Translations under genes and position numbers: made by a program | Shown here: positions 8,805 to 17,446 of the stretch, in pieces | Position numbering within the stretch: position 1 is the first letter of the stretch | How the letters are laid out: each line of letters opens with the position of its first letter | Notes under the pieces: model-generated | What the model saw: only the letters and a program-made list of their open reading frames with translations | Database searches by the model: none | What the model was told of the DNA's origin: nothing | Assembly (NCBI GenBank): GCA_043744215.1 | Contig: JAYTVC010000039.1 | Location: 8,089-72,088 of the forward strand | DNA from: JBEEJL01 sp043744215 | GTDB lineage: Bacteria; Pseudomonadota; Gammaproteobacteria; Burkholderiales; JBEEJL01 | Direction of reading: 5' to 3' | DNA length: 64,000 nt

Positions 8805-9703
8805 GACGATTGCTTCAACTTCGGATCCAGCGCATCGCGCAGGCCGTCGCCCAACAAATTCAACGCGAGCACCGTGATCAAAATAGCGAGACCAGGGAAT
8901 GTCACTACCCACCACGCGCGCTCAATATAGTCGCGCGCTGTTGCCAGCATGGTGCCCCATTCCGGTGTCGGTGGTTGCGCACCAAGGCCGAGAAAGCCCA
9001 GCGCGGCAGCGTCGAGAATCGCCGATGAAAATCCCAGTGTCGCCTGCACGATCAACGGCGCCATACAGTTGGGCAGCACGGTGATAAACATTTGCCGTAG
9101 CAAGTTGGCCCCGGCAATTTTGGAAGCGATGACGTACTCTTTGTTCATCTCGCTTAATGCGGCCGCGCGCGCGAGCCGTGTGTAGTGCGGCAGGCTGACG
9201 ATGGCGATGGCGTACATGGTGTTGGTCAGCCCAGGACCAAGGATGGCGACAATAGCCACGGCCAGCAACAAACTCGGCAGGGCCATCATCATGTCGGCCA
9301 GACGCATGATGGCCGAATCGACCATGCCAGGAAAAAACGCGGCGACCATGCCGAGCAAAATGCCGAAACCCATCGACAGCGCGACCGCTACTACGCCGAT
9401 GAATAAGGACAAGCGCGCGCCGTGAATCAGACGAGACAAAATATCACGGCCCAGATCGTCCGTGCCGAGCAGAAATTTACTCACACCACCATGACTCCAT
9501 GCTGGCGGGGTTAGCAACGCTTCACGAAATTGTTCAATCGGGTCGTGAGGTGCCAGCACGTTCGCGAAGATCGCACAGAGCAAAACCACAGCCAAAACAA
9601 TCAAGCCGCCTAAAGCGCCTTTGTTGCGCTTAAAGTCGCGCCAGAACTCCGCCAGCGGCGACGGATAAACGGGCTCAATGATTTGGTTTGAAATGATGGC
9701 CAT
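8801..9703 (-). CDS. dppC: ABC transporter permease, dipeptide type (DppC)
   Basis: The 300-aa inner-membrane permease has a cytoplasmic N-terminal tail (FWRDFKRNKGALGG), a first membrane helix and a periplasmic loop with the family motif LLGTDDLGRDILSRL. Five more helices follow. The ATPase-coupling EAA loop reads ARAAALSEMNKEYVIASKIAGA. It pairs with DppB to form the channel. The start codon overlaps the dppB stop. Confidence 0.92.
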   Translation of the reverse strand: MAIISNQIIEPVYPSPLAEFWRDFKRNKGALGGLIVLAVVLLCAIFANVLAPHDPIEQFREALLTPPAWSHGGVSKFLLGTDDLGRDILSRLIHGARLSLFIGVVAVALSMGFGILLGMVAAFFPGMVDSAIMRLADMMMALPSLLLAVAIVAILGPGLTNTMYAIAIVSLPHYTRLARAAALSEMNKEYVIASKIAGANLLRQMFITVLPNCMAPLIVQATLGFSSAILDAAALGFLGLGAQPPTPEWGTMLATARDYIERAWWVVTFPGLAILITVLALNLLGDGLRDALDPKLKQSS

Positions 9704-10713
9704 CAGTGCGCCGTTCTGATGCGCGGATTGATCACACCATACAACACATCGACCACCAGGTTCACTACAATAATCAGTGTCGCAATCAGCAAAATGCCAC
9801 CCTGCACCACCTGATAATCGCGACGGTAAATGGATTCAATCAACCACTTGCCGACACCGGGCCAGGAGAAAATCGTCTCGGTGAGAATCGCACCGGAGAG
9901 CAGAGCGCCGACCTGCAAACCAATAACGGTAACGACGGGAATCAGCGCATTGCGCAACGCATGAACAAAAATCAGTTTGGTGCGCGACACCCCTTTGGCG
10001 CGCGCGGCGCGGATGTAATCTTCGCGCAGCACTTCGAGCATCGACGAACGCGTCATACGGGCGATCACGGCAAGCGGAACTGTCGCGAGCACAATGGTCG
10101 GCAGAATCAAATGCGACAACGCGGATTTGAACGCGCCCACTTCACCGGAGAAGAATGCGTCGATCAGCATGAAGCCAGTTTTCGGCGGTACATCGAAAGC
10201 AAAACCAATGCGCCCAGATACCGGCGTCCATCCCAGCGTGACGGAAAATAACAGTATCAACAGCAACCCCCACCAGAAAATCGGCATCGAATAACCAGTG
10301 AGCGCCGCCCCCATCAAACCATGATCTGCCAGTTTTCCTCTTCGTGTTGCGGCGATGACGCCGGCGGGAACGCCGATCAGTGTGGCCAGGATGATCGCCA
10401 TGAACGACAGTTCGAGCGTTGCGGGAAAGCGGGAAAAAAATTCCTTCAGCACCGACTCGTTGGTCACGACCGAAATGCCGAAGTTGCCGCTGGCCACATG
10501 CTTGAGATAATTACCGTATTGAACGGGCAACGATTTATCGAGGCCCAGTTTGGCCTTGAGTTCGGCATGGCGCTCGGGGTTAATGCCGCGCTCGCCCATC
10601 ATGGCCTCGACGGGGTCGCCCGGAATGAGATGGATAAGGGAAAAGGCAATCAGCGTGATGCCGAGAAAGGTCGGAATAATCAGCGCGATGCGTTTAAGGA
10701 TGAAAGTAAAAAT
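9703..10713 (-). CDS. dppB: ABC transporter permease, dipeptide type (DppB), apparently with ATT start
   Basis: The conserved permease sequence begins 37 codons before the first ATG (10602): codons from 10713 read I-FTFILKRIALIIPTF, the expected first helix of DppB, then HLIPGDPVEAMMGERG. No ATG, GTG or TTG exists between the in-frame stop at 10750-10752 and the ATG at 10602, so the likely start is ATT at 10713. A change of base 10711 from a to c would make it ATG. The EAA loop is EDYIRAARAKGVSRTK. Predicted length is 336 aa from the ATT. The alternative is a truncated product from 10602 lacking the first helix. The gene lies 44 nt downstream of prpE. Confidence 0.85.
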   Translation of the reverse strand: MFTFILKRIALIIPTFLGITLIAFSLIHLIPGDPVEAMMGERGINPERHAELKAKLGLDKSLPVQYGNYLKHVASGNFGISVVTNESVLKEFFSRFPATLELSFMAIILATLIGVPAGVIAATRRGKLADHGLMGAALTGYSMPIFWWGLLLILLFSVTLGWTPVSGRIGFAFDVPPKTGFMLIDAFFSGEVGAFKSALSHLILPTIVLATVPLAVIARMTRSSMLEVLREDYIRAARAKGVSRTKLIFVHALRNALIPVVTVIGLQVGALLSGAILTETIFSWPGVGKWLIESIYRRDYQVVQGGILLIATLIIVVNLVVDVLYGVINPRIRTAH

Positions 10714-10757
10714 GGCCGTCGGCTTTATAGATTTGTGCTGACAGCCATTTTAACAGA

Positions 10758-12665
10758 TTAGCTCTTTTGTACGACGGCCTTAATCTGCTCCAGCGCTGAT
10801 GGATCATCCAGTGTTGTCAAATCGCCCGGATCACGCCCCTCAGCGAGCGCCTGAATGGAGCGGCGCAATAATTTGCCCGAACGCGTTTTGGGCAACAGCG
10901 TCACAAAATGCACGCGCGCTGGTCGTGCAATCGCGCCGAGTTGTTTATCGACTGTCGCCATGACTTCTTTTTCCATTTGTGCGGCGAGTTCCGGCGTAGC
11001 AATTTTGCTTGGGTCTTTGACCACGGCGAACGCCAATGGCATTTGTCCCTTGAGTTGATCGGCCACACCGACCACGGCGCATTCGGCAATGTTGCTGTGC
11101 GCGCTGATCGCTTCTTCGATTTCACGCGTGCCGAGGCGATGGCCAGCGACGTTGATCACATCGTCAGTGCGGCCGAGAATAAAGTGATACCCGTCTTTGT
11201 CGCGAATGGCCCAGTCAAACGAAGAATAGAGTGGGCGTTTGAAGCCGGAGAAATAGGTTTTTACAAATCGCTCATCATCGCCCCACACCGTCGATAAACA
11301 TCCCGGCGGTAACGGCGGCACAACGACCAGCACGCCTTTCTCGTCCGCCCGGGCTTCTTCGCCCGTACCTTCGTTGATGACTTTCACATTGAAGCCCGCA
11401 GTAGGAAAACTTGGCGAACCAAACTTGCGCGGGGTTTTTTCTATGCCGAGCGATGCAGATAGCATTGGCCAGCCGGTTTCAGTTTGCCAATAGTTGTCGA
11501 TGATAGCTACGCCTTCGAGCGCATCGTCGATCCAGCGCGCGGTGGGTTCATCGAGAGGTTCGCCCGCGAGGAACAGCGAACGCAATGAACTGATGTCATA
11601 CTTTTTCAAAAATGATTGGTCCTGTTTTTTTAACACGCGTGCGGCAGTAGGTGATGTGAACATCACCGATACTTGGTGGTCCTGCACGATTTTCCACCAG
11701 ATGCCCGCATCGGGACGAATGGGCAAACCTTCGTACATAATCGTTGTCGAGCCATTGATCAGCGGCGCGTAAACAATATACGAGTGGCCGACCACCCAGC
11801 CGATATCTGAGGTGCAGAAATAGGTTTCACCCGGCTTGCAATCGAACACCTGCGGCATCGACGCGGCGAGCGCCACGGCGTATCCGCCCGTATCACGCTG
11901 CACGCCTTTGGGCTTACCCGTGGTGCCGGAAGTGTAAAGAATGTACGACGGCTCGGACGATTCCAGCCAGGTCACAGGTACTTCGGCGTTCATGTGTTCC
12001 GCACGCAAGGTAGCGTAATCAAGATCGCGTCCAGGCGTGAGTTTCATTTCCTTGTCGATGCCACGATTGACGATGATGACTTTCTGCGGCGGAAACTGCG
12101 ACAAGCGGATTGCTTCATCAACCAAATGTTTGTACGGAATCGATTTGCCCGCGCGCATGCCTGCATCGGAGGTAATCATCACCTTTGGTTTTGCATCGTC
12201 AATGCGCGTGGCGCAACTGTTGGCCGCGAAGCCACCGAACACAACAGAATGAATTGCACCGATGCGCGCGCACGCGAGCATGGCGAACACACCTTCGGCA
12301 ATCATCGGCATATACACCAGCACGCGGTCACCTTTGCCGACGCCCTGCGCTTGCAAAATTGCCGCCATGCGGTTCACTTCTCGATATAAGGTTTTGTAGG
12401 TGTACGTTTTTTCGTCACCGGTTTCGGTGGAAATATAAATCAGCGCTTTCTGGTCACCGCGCTTTTCCAGATGACGATCAATCGCGTTGTAACAAAGATT
12501 GGTCTGCCCACCGACAAACCATTTAGCAAACGGTGGCTTGGAAAAATCGCACACGCTATCAAATGGCCTGTGCCAATCAATCAGCTTAGCCTGCTCAGCC
12601 CAAAACACGTCGCGATTGTCGATGGATTGCTGATGAAATTCTTTGTAGCTGTTATAGGTTTTCAT
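10758..12665 (-). CDS. prpE: Propionyl-CoA synthetase (propionate-CoA ligase)
   Basis: The enzyme converts propionate, ATP and CoA to propionyl-CoA. It is 635 aa from the start at 12665 (MKTYNSYKEF); a longer frame to 12701 would run through a dispersed AT-rich element and is unlikely. ANL motifs are YTSGTTGKPKGVQRDTGGYA, whose last part is typical of PrpE rather than Acs, then YWQTETGWP and the C-terminal PKTRSGKLLRR. The Lys of that last motif (about residue 598) is the residue acetylated in this family by Pat/PatZ enzymes. The gene follows acuI on the same strand and precedes dppB, while the prpBCD set lies 15 kb away. Confidence 0.9.
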   Translation of the reverse strand: MKTYNSYKEFHQQSIDNRDVFWAEQAKLIDWHRPFDSVCDFSKPPFAKWFVGGQTNLCYNAIDRHLEKRGDQKALIYISTETGDEKTYTYKTLYREVNRMAAILQAQGVGKGDRVLVYMPMIAEGVFAMLACARIGAIHSVVFGGFAANSCATRIDDAKPKVMITSDAGMRAGKSIPYKHLVDEAIRLSQFPPQKVIIVNRGIDKEMKLTPGRDLDYATLRAEHMNAEVPVTWLESSEPSYILYTSGTTGKPKGVQRDTGGYAVALAASMPQVFDCKPGETYFCTSDIGWVVGHSYIVYAPLINGSTTIMYEGLPIRPDAGIWWKIVQDHQVSVMFTSPTAARVLKKQDQSFLKKYDISSLRSLFLAGEPLDEPTARWIDDALEGVAIIDNYWQTETGWPMLSASLGIEKTPRKFGSPSFPTAGFNVKVINEGTGEEARADEKGVLVVVPPLPPGCLSTVWGDDERFVKTYFSGFKRPLYSSFDWAIRDKDGYHFILGRTDDVINVAGHRLGTREIEEAISAHSNIAECAVVGVADQLKGQMPLAFAVVKDPSKIATPELAAQMEKEVMATVDKQLGAIARPARVHFVTLLPKTRSGKLLRRSIQALAEGRDPGDLTTLDDPSALEQIKAVVQKS

Positions 12666-12695
12666 ATCATTCCAGAATGATAAATTATTGTTTAT

Positions 12696-12708
12696 AATCA
12701 AATACTTA
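12696..12708 (+). promoter_or_regulatory. IHF-consensus dispersed element, copy 2
   Basis: AATCAAATACTTA is an exact IHF consensus match in the acuI-prpE gap. The surrounding 23 bp (12692-12714) are identical to those at 62809-62831 between pheS and pheT. Confidence 0.6.
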
Positions 12709-12720
12709 TATAATAACTGT

Positions 12721-13707
12721 TTAAGCGATTTTTACCACCGTCCGACCCTTCACTTGCGCTTTCAAAATCGCTGCAAAAATTTCCGGCAACTGATCGAAGT
12801 TGATCACATTTGCGATGGATGTTGCGTGACGCAGCTTCATATCTGTCGCTAATCGCTTCCACACTTCCAAGCGCTGTGCCATCGGACATTGCACCGAATC
12901 AATCCCCAGTAAATTGGCACCGCGCAAAATAAACGGTAGCACCGTCGTGTTCACTTCAACGCCGCCGGTCAAACCGGAAACGGCAATGCTTCCACCGTAA
13001 TTCATCGTGCGCGTCAGCCACGCCGTCGTCGCGCCGCCAACCGGATCCACCGCGCCCGCCCACAAAGATTTTTCCATCGGCTTCGTGCCCATCTCCAACG
13101 TGTGCCGAGAGATGACTTCTTTCGCGCCGAGCGTTTTAAGATAATCGTGTTCGTTGTCTTTGCCTGTCAGCGCCGTCACCTCGTACCCCAGCCCCGCGAG
13201 AATTTCCACCGCCACACTACCCACCCCGCCTGTTGCGCCGCTTACAAGCACTTTGCCGCTGTCGGGCTTCAACCCGTTGCGCTCCAGTTGCACCACCGAC
13301 AGCGCTGCTGTAAAGCCTGCTGTGCCGATGGTCATCGCTTCCAGCGTCGTCATATTTTGCGGTAGCGGCACCACCCAATCAGCCGGCACGCGTACCAGTT
13401 TTGAATAACCGCCATCGTGCGCCACGCCGAGCTCATACCCCGTCACCAGAACTTTATCGCCGACTTTGAATTTCGCATCACTCGAACTGTGCACGGTGCC
13501 CGCCACATCAATGCCGCCATTGATGGGAAACTTGCGACAGATTTTCCCTGCGCCCGTTGCAGCCAGCGCGTCCTTGTAATTGACGCTGGAATATTCAGCG
13601 GCAATGACGACCTCGCCTTTGTCGAGTTCATCGAGCGTCATTTGCGTTTGAAGCGAAACAATTTTGCCGTCTTCGTTGAAAATGCGGAATGCGTTGAATT
13701 TTTCCAT
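12721..13707 (-). CDS. acuI: Acrylyl-CoA reductase (NADPH), AcuI/YhdH family
   Basis: This 328-aa zinc-independent medium-chain reductase family member would reduce acrylyl-CoA to propionyl-CoA with NADPH. The AcuI/YhdH pattern is seen in the N-terminal part (YSSVNYKDALAATG, then INGGIDVAGTV), in the segment VLVTGYELGVAHDGGYSK, and in the nucleotide-binding motif VSGATGGVGSVAVEIL. The neighbour prpE makes the same product, so the pair probably channels acrylate or 3-hydroxypropionate-type carbon and propionate into the methylcitrate cycle. The gene has AGGGAGA before its ATG. Confidence is high for the family and moderate for the substrate. Confidence 0.85.
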   Translation of the reverse strand: MEKFNAFRIFNEDGKIVSLQTQMTLDELDKGEVVIAAEYSSVNYKDALAATGAGKICRKFPINGGIDVAGTVHSSSDAKFKVGDKVLVTGYELGVAHDGGYSKLVRVPADWVVPLPQNMTTLEAMTIGTAGFTAALSVVQLERNGLKPDSGKVLVSGATGGVGSVAVEILAGLGYEVTALTGKDNEHDYLKTLGAKEVISRHTLEMGTKPMEKSLWAGAVDPVGGATTAWLTRTMNYGGSIAVSGLTGGVEVNTTVLPFILRGANLLGIDSVQCPMAQRLEVWKRLATDMKLRHATSIANVINFDQLPEIFAAILKAQVKGRTVVKIA

Positions 13708-13744
13708 CAGTAAATCTCCCTTTATTGAATCGTATTTGTTAAGC

Positions 13745-13775
13745 GATGGGTATCGCTACGCTCGGCTCATCCTAC
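13745..13775. repeat. GTAGGATGGG-type palindromic dispersed repeat
   Basis: GATGGGTATCGC, then CTCATCCTAC. Imperfect palindrome of the family also seen at 14309, 15558, 23849 and 51020. Confidence 0.65.
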
Positions 13776-13984
13776 AATATCTGTCATATCCGTGAAAACG
13801 GGAAGCTATTTTGACGCTTTAGAGGGCACCCATCCCCACCCCAACCCTCCCCTTGAAGCGGAGGGAATTTCTTTCTTCGATTGTCGGTTCTGTTGCTTCT
13901 GGTTTTAGTTTTGCTTTTGCTTTTCTATTTGCGTTCGTAGAGTCATTGCCGAGAGTCATTTACCTCCCGCTTCCCCATCTGCGC

Positions 13985-14113
13985 CGCCGAAATTGCGCTG
14001 GGCAAGCGGGGGCAGTCGGCGAGCAATGTTTGAGCCACTCGCAGTTTCAGTTTTGAAATGAAGGCGAAGGCGAGTTTTGCTCGACCGCCCGCTTGCCCAG
14101 CGCAATTTCGGCG
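13985..14113. repeat. 26-bp inverted repeat with 77-bp spacer
   Basis: The arm 13985-14010 (starts CGCCGAAATTGCGC) is the exact reverse complement of 14088-14113. The spacer shows no gene. Confidence 0.75.
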
Positions 14114-14308
14114 ACATCAAAACCAAAAATTAAAAAGCAGCGCGGCTGGGCGTCGCCTTTTTTGGTTACTTTTTTGGCGAAGCAAAAAAGTAACTTGCCG
14201 CCGGGCAACCCCCGGCAAACATTCAGCCGAAGTCTGACACAAAACCCATCCCCACCCTACCACTCCCCTTGAAAGGGAAGGAACTTCTGTCTTAGGTTTT
14301 TGCTGTTT

Positions 14309-14336
14309 GATGGGTATCGCTATCGCTCGACACTCC
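14309..14336. repeat. GTAGGATGGG-type dispersed repeat, degenerate copy
   Basis: GATGGGTATCGCTATCGCTC is followed by a diverged right arm, so this is a decayed member of the family. Confidence 0.5.
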
Positions 14337-14396
14337 GCGTCAGGTAACGGCGCAAAAAACCGCGCCCCAACCTGATCTACAAAGGCTACAAAATTA

Positions 14397-15512
14397 TCAC
14401 CCTGAAATATGACCTAGCCCCAAATATTCCCGCGATTGCATTTCCAACAACCGGCTCACTGTACGCGCGAATTCATCACTCCGTGTGCCATCCACATACA
14501 AATTCTCCGGTGCCACCTCTGCCGAACACATAAAGTTTACCCTGTGGTCATACAAAATATCTATCAGCCAGGTAAAGCGCCGCGCTTCGGACGATTGGGC
14601 TGTGCCCATCTTCGGCACGTTGGACAACAGAAGCGTGTGATACACCTGCGCGATTTCCAGATAGTCCAGTTGTGAGCGCGGGCCGTCGCAGAGTTCGGCA
14701 AAATCAAACCAGATAACACCCATGCCGCTTTGCTTGACGTTAATTTTACGCTGGTTGATGTCAATGGGCTTGCTGCTGCAATCGGCGCATAACGCTGAAA
14801 AGGTTAACGCCAGTTTTTCCTCGGCAAGTGAACCCAAAGGTGTGTGATAGGTGTTGATCTTTTCCAGTGTACGCAGGCGATAATCCGTGCCGCTATCGAC
14901 ATTCAACACGTCAAGATATTTTTTAATCAAATCAATGGTTGGTAAAAAGCGTTCGCGCTGCAGGCCATTTTTGTACAATGCATCGGGTGCGTAATTGGAC
15001 GTGGTGACAACCACCACCCCGCGCGTGAATAAATTTTCGAACAGGCGGCCGAGAATCATCGCGTCAGCGATGTCATTGACGTGGAATTCGTCGAAGCACA
15101 GCACACGGGTATTTTTTGCAATTTTCTCGGCAAGGTTGACCAGCGGATCGGTTTCATCTTTCAGGGCTTTCAGTTCTTCATGAATCTCTTTCATGAAGTG
15201 ATGAAAGTGCACGCGGCGTTTGCGCTTGTACGGCAGCGTCATGAAAAACGCATCCATCAGCAAACTCTTTCCACGGCCTACACCGCCGTATAAAAAAAGT
15301 CCGCGCGGCGGCGACTCGTTATTCAGCCACCCGATGAGCGGTCGATGGCGCGCGGTTTTGAAGCTAAGCAATTCGTCGTGGAGTTTTTGCAGGCGCGTGA
15401 TGGCGTTTTGCTGCGCGGGGTCAGACTGGAAGCCGGGCTTGGTGAGTTGCCGCGCGTACCAGTCTCGCGGGGAGCTGGCTTGAATGTTTGCGCTGGTAAC
15501 GGGTTCGCTCAT
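14397..15512 (-). CDS. zapE: Cell division protein ZapE (AFG1-type ATPase)
   Basis: This 371-aa AFG1-family P-loop ATPase associates with the Z-ring in Gammaproteobacteria and destabilises FtsZ bundles in an ATP-dependent way. It shows Walker A (YGGVGRGKSLLMDAFF), Walker B (VLCFDEFHVNDIADAM) and a sensor region (VVVVTTSNYAPDALY). The conserved stretch GVVWFDF-like appears as GVIWFDFAELCDGPRS, and the C-terminus has FTWLIDILYDHRV. Length and motif order match the family. It stands alone, flanked by repeats on both sides. Confidence 0.9.
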   Translation of the reverse strand: MSEPVTSANIQASSPRDWYARQLTKPGFQSDPAQQNAITRLQKLHDELLSFKTARHRPLIGWLNNESPPRGLFLYGGVGRGKSLLMDAFFMTLPYKRKRRVHFHHFMKEIHEELKALKDETDPLVNLAEKIAKNTRVLCFDEFHVNDIADAMILGRLFENLFTRGVVVVTTSNYAPDALYKNGLQRERFLPTIDLIKKYLDVLNVDSGTDYRLRTLEKINTYHTPLGSLAEEKLALTFSALCADCSSKPIDINQRKINVKQSGMGVIWFDFAELCDGPRSQLDYLEIAQVYHTLLLSNVPKMGTAQSSEARRFTWLIDILYDHRVNFMCSAEVAPENLYVDGTRSDEFARTVSRLLEMQSREYLGLGHISG

Positions 15513-15557
15513 ATTGGGTTATTGCGATGCCGTTGAAGGAAATATTATTTAGCGCGA

Positions 15558-15587
15558 GATGGGCACGCTGTCGCTTGGCCCATCCTA
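15558..15587. repeat. GTAGGATGGG-type palindromic dispersed repeat
   Basis: GATGGGCACGC, then GGCCCATCCTAC. The end of this copy supplies the TAG stop codon of the adjacent GDCCVxC gene (15585-15587 on the minus strand). Confidence 0.65.
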
Positions 15588-15824
15588 CTTCGTTCCGCTG
15601 CAACAACCGCTTCCCTGTTTACCGTCGATTTGTATCGGTGGGCAAGCCACGCTACCGTAAGAACAAAATACACAGCAGTCGCCAGGCTTGGGCTTGAGTA
15701 AAGTTTTACAGTAAGTACAATCGTAATACCACTGGCAGGCATCAGTCGGCATTATTTCCGTGCAAACATGGGCGCAATTCGGACAGGTAATCGCGGATTG
15801 CAAAATCACTGTTGCCGACATCAT
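15585..15824 (-). CDS. GDCCVxC-type small cysteine-rich protein
   Basis: The 79-aa protein (MMSATVILQSAIT) has two Cys pairs (CPNC and CTYC) and then PGDCCVFCSYGSVACPP, the signature of the GDCCVxC family. Some relatives carry selenocysteine in place of a Cys of this motif. Here all positions are ordinary Cys codons. A Cys-rich tail (GSGCCSGTK) could add metal or thiol chemistry. AGGT lies before the ATG at 15824; a second ATG follows directly at 15821. The function of the family is not established, although metal handling or redox is often suggested. It sits 10 nt downstream of lpdA on the same strand. Confidence 0.75.
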   Translation of the reverse strand: MMSATVILQSAITCPNCAHVCTEIMPTDACQWYYDCTYCKTLLKPKPGDCCVFCSYGSVACPPIQIDGKQGSGCCSGTK

Positions 15825-15834
15825 GCGCACCTGA

Positions 15835-17265
15835 TTAGTTATGTATCGGCCGCTTATCCACTTGCAGCGCCGCTTCGTGAAACACTTCCGACAATGACGG
15901 ATGGGCATGCACGATGCGGGCGATGTCTTCCGATGCGCCGGAGAATTCCATGGCGACGACGGCTTCGGTGATCATCTCCGATGCGAAGGGGCCGATGATA
16001 TGCACGCCGAGAATGCGGTCGGTCTTGGCGTCGGCCAGCATTTTCACAAAGCCGCCCGTTTCGCCCATGCCTTTGGCGCGGCCGTTGGCGGCGAAGGGCG
16101 ATACGCCGCTGCGGTATTCGATGCCTTCGGCCTTGAGCTGCTGTTCCGTCTTGCCCACCCACGCGATTTCGGGCGAGGTGTAAATCACCCAGGGGATGTG
16201 GTTGTAGTCGAGGTGCGGATGCTGACCGGCGATGCGTTCGGAGACGGCGACGCCCTCTTCCATGCCTTTGTGCGCCAGCATCGGGCCGCGCACGACGTCA
16301 CCCACGGCCCAAACATTCGGCGCGGAAGTTTTGCAATGGTCATCGACTTCGATGAATCCACGCGCGTCGGTTTTGAGGCCGACGGCTTCAAGGCCAAGGT
16401 TGCTGGTATTGGGCACACGACCGACAGAGACGATGAGTTTATCGACTTCGAGCGATTGCGCCGCACCGCTGCTGTCGGTGTAATTCACCGTCAGTGATTT
16501 TTTGCTCTGCTTCACGACGGCAATTTTTACACCGGTGTGAATCAGCATGCCTTGTTCTTTGGTGAAAATTTTCTGTGCTTCCTTCGCAACCTGTTCGTCT
16601 ACAGCACCCAAGAACGCTGGCAAGGCTTCGAGGATGGTGACTTCGCTGCCGAGCCGCTTCCACACGCTGCCCATTTCCAAACCGATGACGCCCGCGCCGA
16701 TGACACCCAGGCGTTTGGGCACATCGGCAATCGACAACGCGCCTTCGTTGTCGAGAATGTTGACGTTATCGACTTTGGCAAACGGCAGCACGCGCGGCAC
16801 GGAACCGGTGGCGACGATGACATGTTTCGCTTCGACGATTTCTTTTTTGCCGGCGTCATCCACTTCGATTTGATACGTGTCGCCGGCCTTCACAAATTTG
16901 CCGTGGCCGTGCAATGAGGTGACTTTGTTTTTCTTGAAAAGATAAGCAATACCACCCGTGAGCTGATCAACGATTTTGTTTTTGCGATCCAGCATCGTTG
17001 CCACATTCATCTCGACGCCTTTGGCTGTAATACCGTGGGCGGCAAATTTGTGCGTGACACGCTCATAATTTTCCGATGACTCCAATAATGCTTTGGATGG
17101 AATACAGCCGACGTTAAGGCAAGTGCCACCGAGGCTGGGCTTGCCTTGTTTGTTTTTCCATTCGTCGATACACGCAGTTTTAAAACCCAGTTGCGCGGCG
17201 CGGATGGCGGCCACATAACCGCCGGGGCCACCGCCGATTACGACTACATCAAATGATTGGGGCAT
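15835..17265 (-). CDS. lpdA: Dihydrolipoyl dehydrogenase (E3)
   Basis: The 476-aa FAD enzyme reoxidises the lipoyl groups of SucB with NAD+. It shows the FAD fold DVVVIGGGPGGYVAAIRAAQ, the redox disulfide GGTCLNVGCIPSK, the NAD fold LGVIGAGVIGLEMGSVW, and the C-terminal active-site segment VHAHPSLSEVFHEAAL with the His-Glu pair. It belongs to the sucA-sucB-lpdA set, but a 181-bp gap with a CACAGAG inverted-repeat element separates it from sucB. Confidence 0.95.
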   Translation of the reverse strand: MPQSFDVVVIGGGPGGYVAAIRAAQLGFKTACIDEWKNKQGKPSLGGTCLNVGCIPSKALLESSENYERVTHKFAAHGITAKGVEMNVATMLDRKNKIVDQLTGGIAYLFKKNKVTSLHGHGKFVKAGDTYQIEVDDAGKKEIVEAKHVIVATGSVPRVLPFAKVDNVNILDNEGALSIADVPKRLGVIGAGVIGLEMGSVWKRLGSEVTILEALPAFLGAVDEQVAKEAQKIFTKEQGMLIHTGVKIAVVKQSKKSLTVNYTDSSGAAQSLEVDKLIVSVGRVPNTSNLGLEAVGLKTDARGFIEVDDHCKTSAPNVWAVGDVVRGPMLAHKGMEEGVAVSERIAGQHPHLDYNHIPWVIYTSPEIAWVGKTEQQLKAEGIEYRSGVSPFAANGRAKGMGETGGFVKMLADAKTDRILGVHIIGPFASEMITEAVVAMEFSGASEDIARIVHAHPSLSEVFHEAALQVDKRPIHN

Positions 17266-17295
17266 ATTGTATTTTCTTGGCTAAATTCAAAAGCT

Positions 17296-17434
17296 ACCAC
17301 AGAGGCACAGAGACACAGAGAAAAACAAAAAAAGTCATTAGAAATTGCGCTTTAATTAGTCTGCGCGCAACGTCGTTTACGGCAATTTATTTTTATTGCT
17401 TTTGCTTTTCTCTGTGCCTCTGTGCCTCTGTGGT
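17296..17434. repeat. CACAGAG inverted-repeat element, copy 1
   Basis: Outer arms of about 29 bp: left ACCACAGAGGCACAGAGACA (17296 onward), right its near-exact reverse complement ending at 17434. The interior of about 80 bp has no gene. It resembles a MITE-like element and lies between sucB and lpdA. Confidence 0.7.
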
Positions 17435-17446
17435 GAAGAGGTTTTA

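Larger units (their letters stand above)
13708..14396. repeat. Gene-free 0.69-kb block of nested repeats between acuI and zapE
   Basis: I see no credible gene here. Contents in order: a GATGGG-type palindrome (13745-13775); a 45-bp element with CCCATCCCCACCC and CTCCCCTTGAA (13827-13871); a 26-bp inverted repeat (13985-14010 with 14088-14113); a perfect 12-bp hairpin GTTACTTTTTTG (14165-14194); a GC-rich hairpin (about 14195-14218); a second copy of the CCCATCCCC element (14243-14290); and another GATGGG-type copy (14309-14336). Short open frames in it have no ribosome site and repetitive composition. Confidence 0.8.

Noticed and set aside
12690..12716. Reading the dispersed AT-rich element as an FNR/Anr box
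   Set aside because: FNR sites need TTGAT-N4-ATCAA. The copies read TTGATTATA without the second half-site and fit the IHF consensus much better.
13853..14056. Short open frame in the acuI-zapE gap
   Set aside because: It overlaps dispersed repeats and an inverted-repeat arm, has no ribosome site, and its composition is repeat-driven (Phe/Ala runs).
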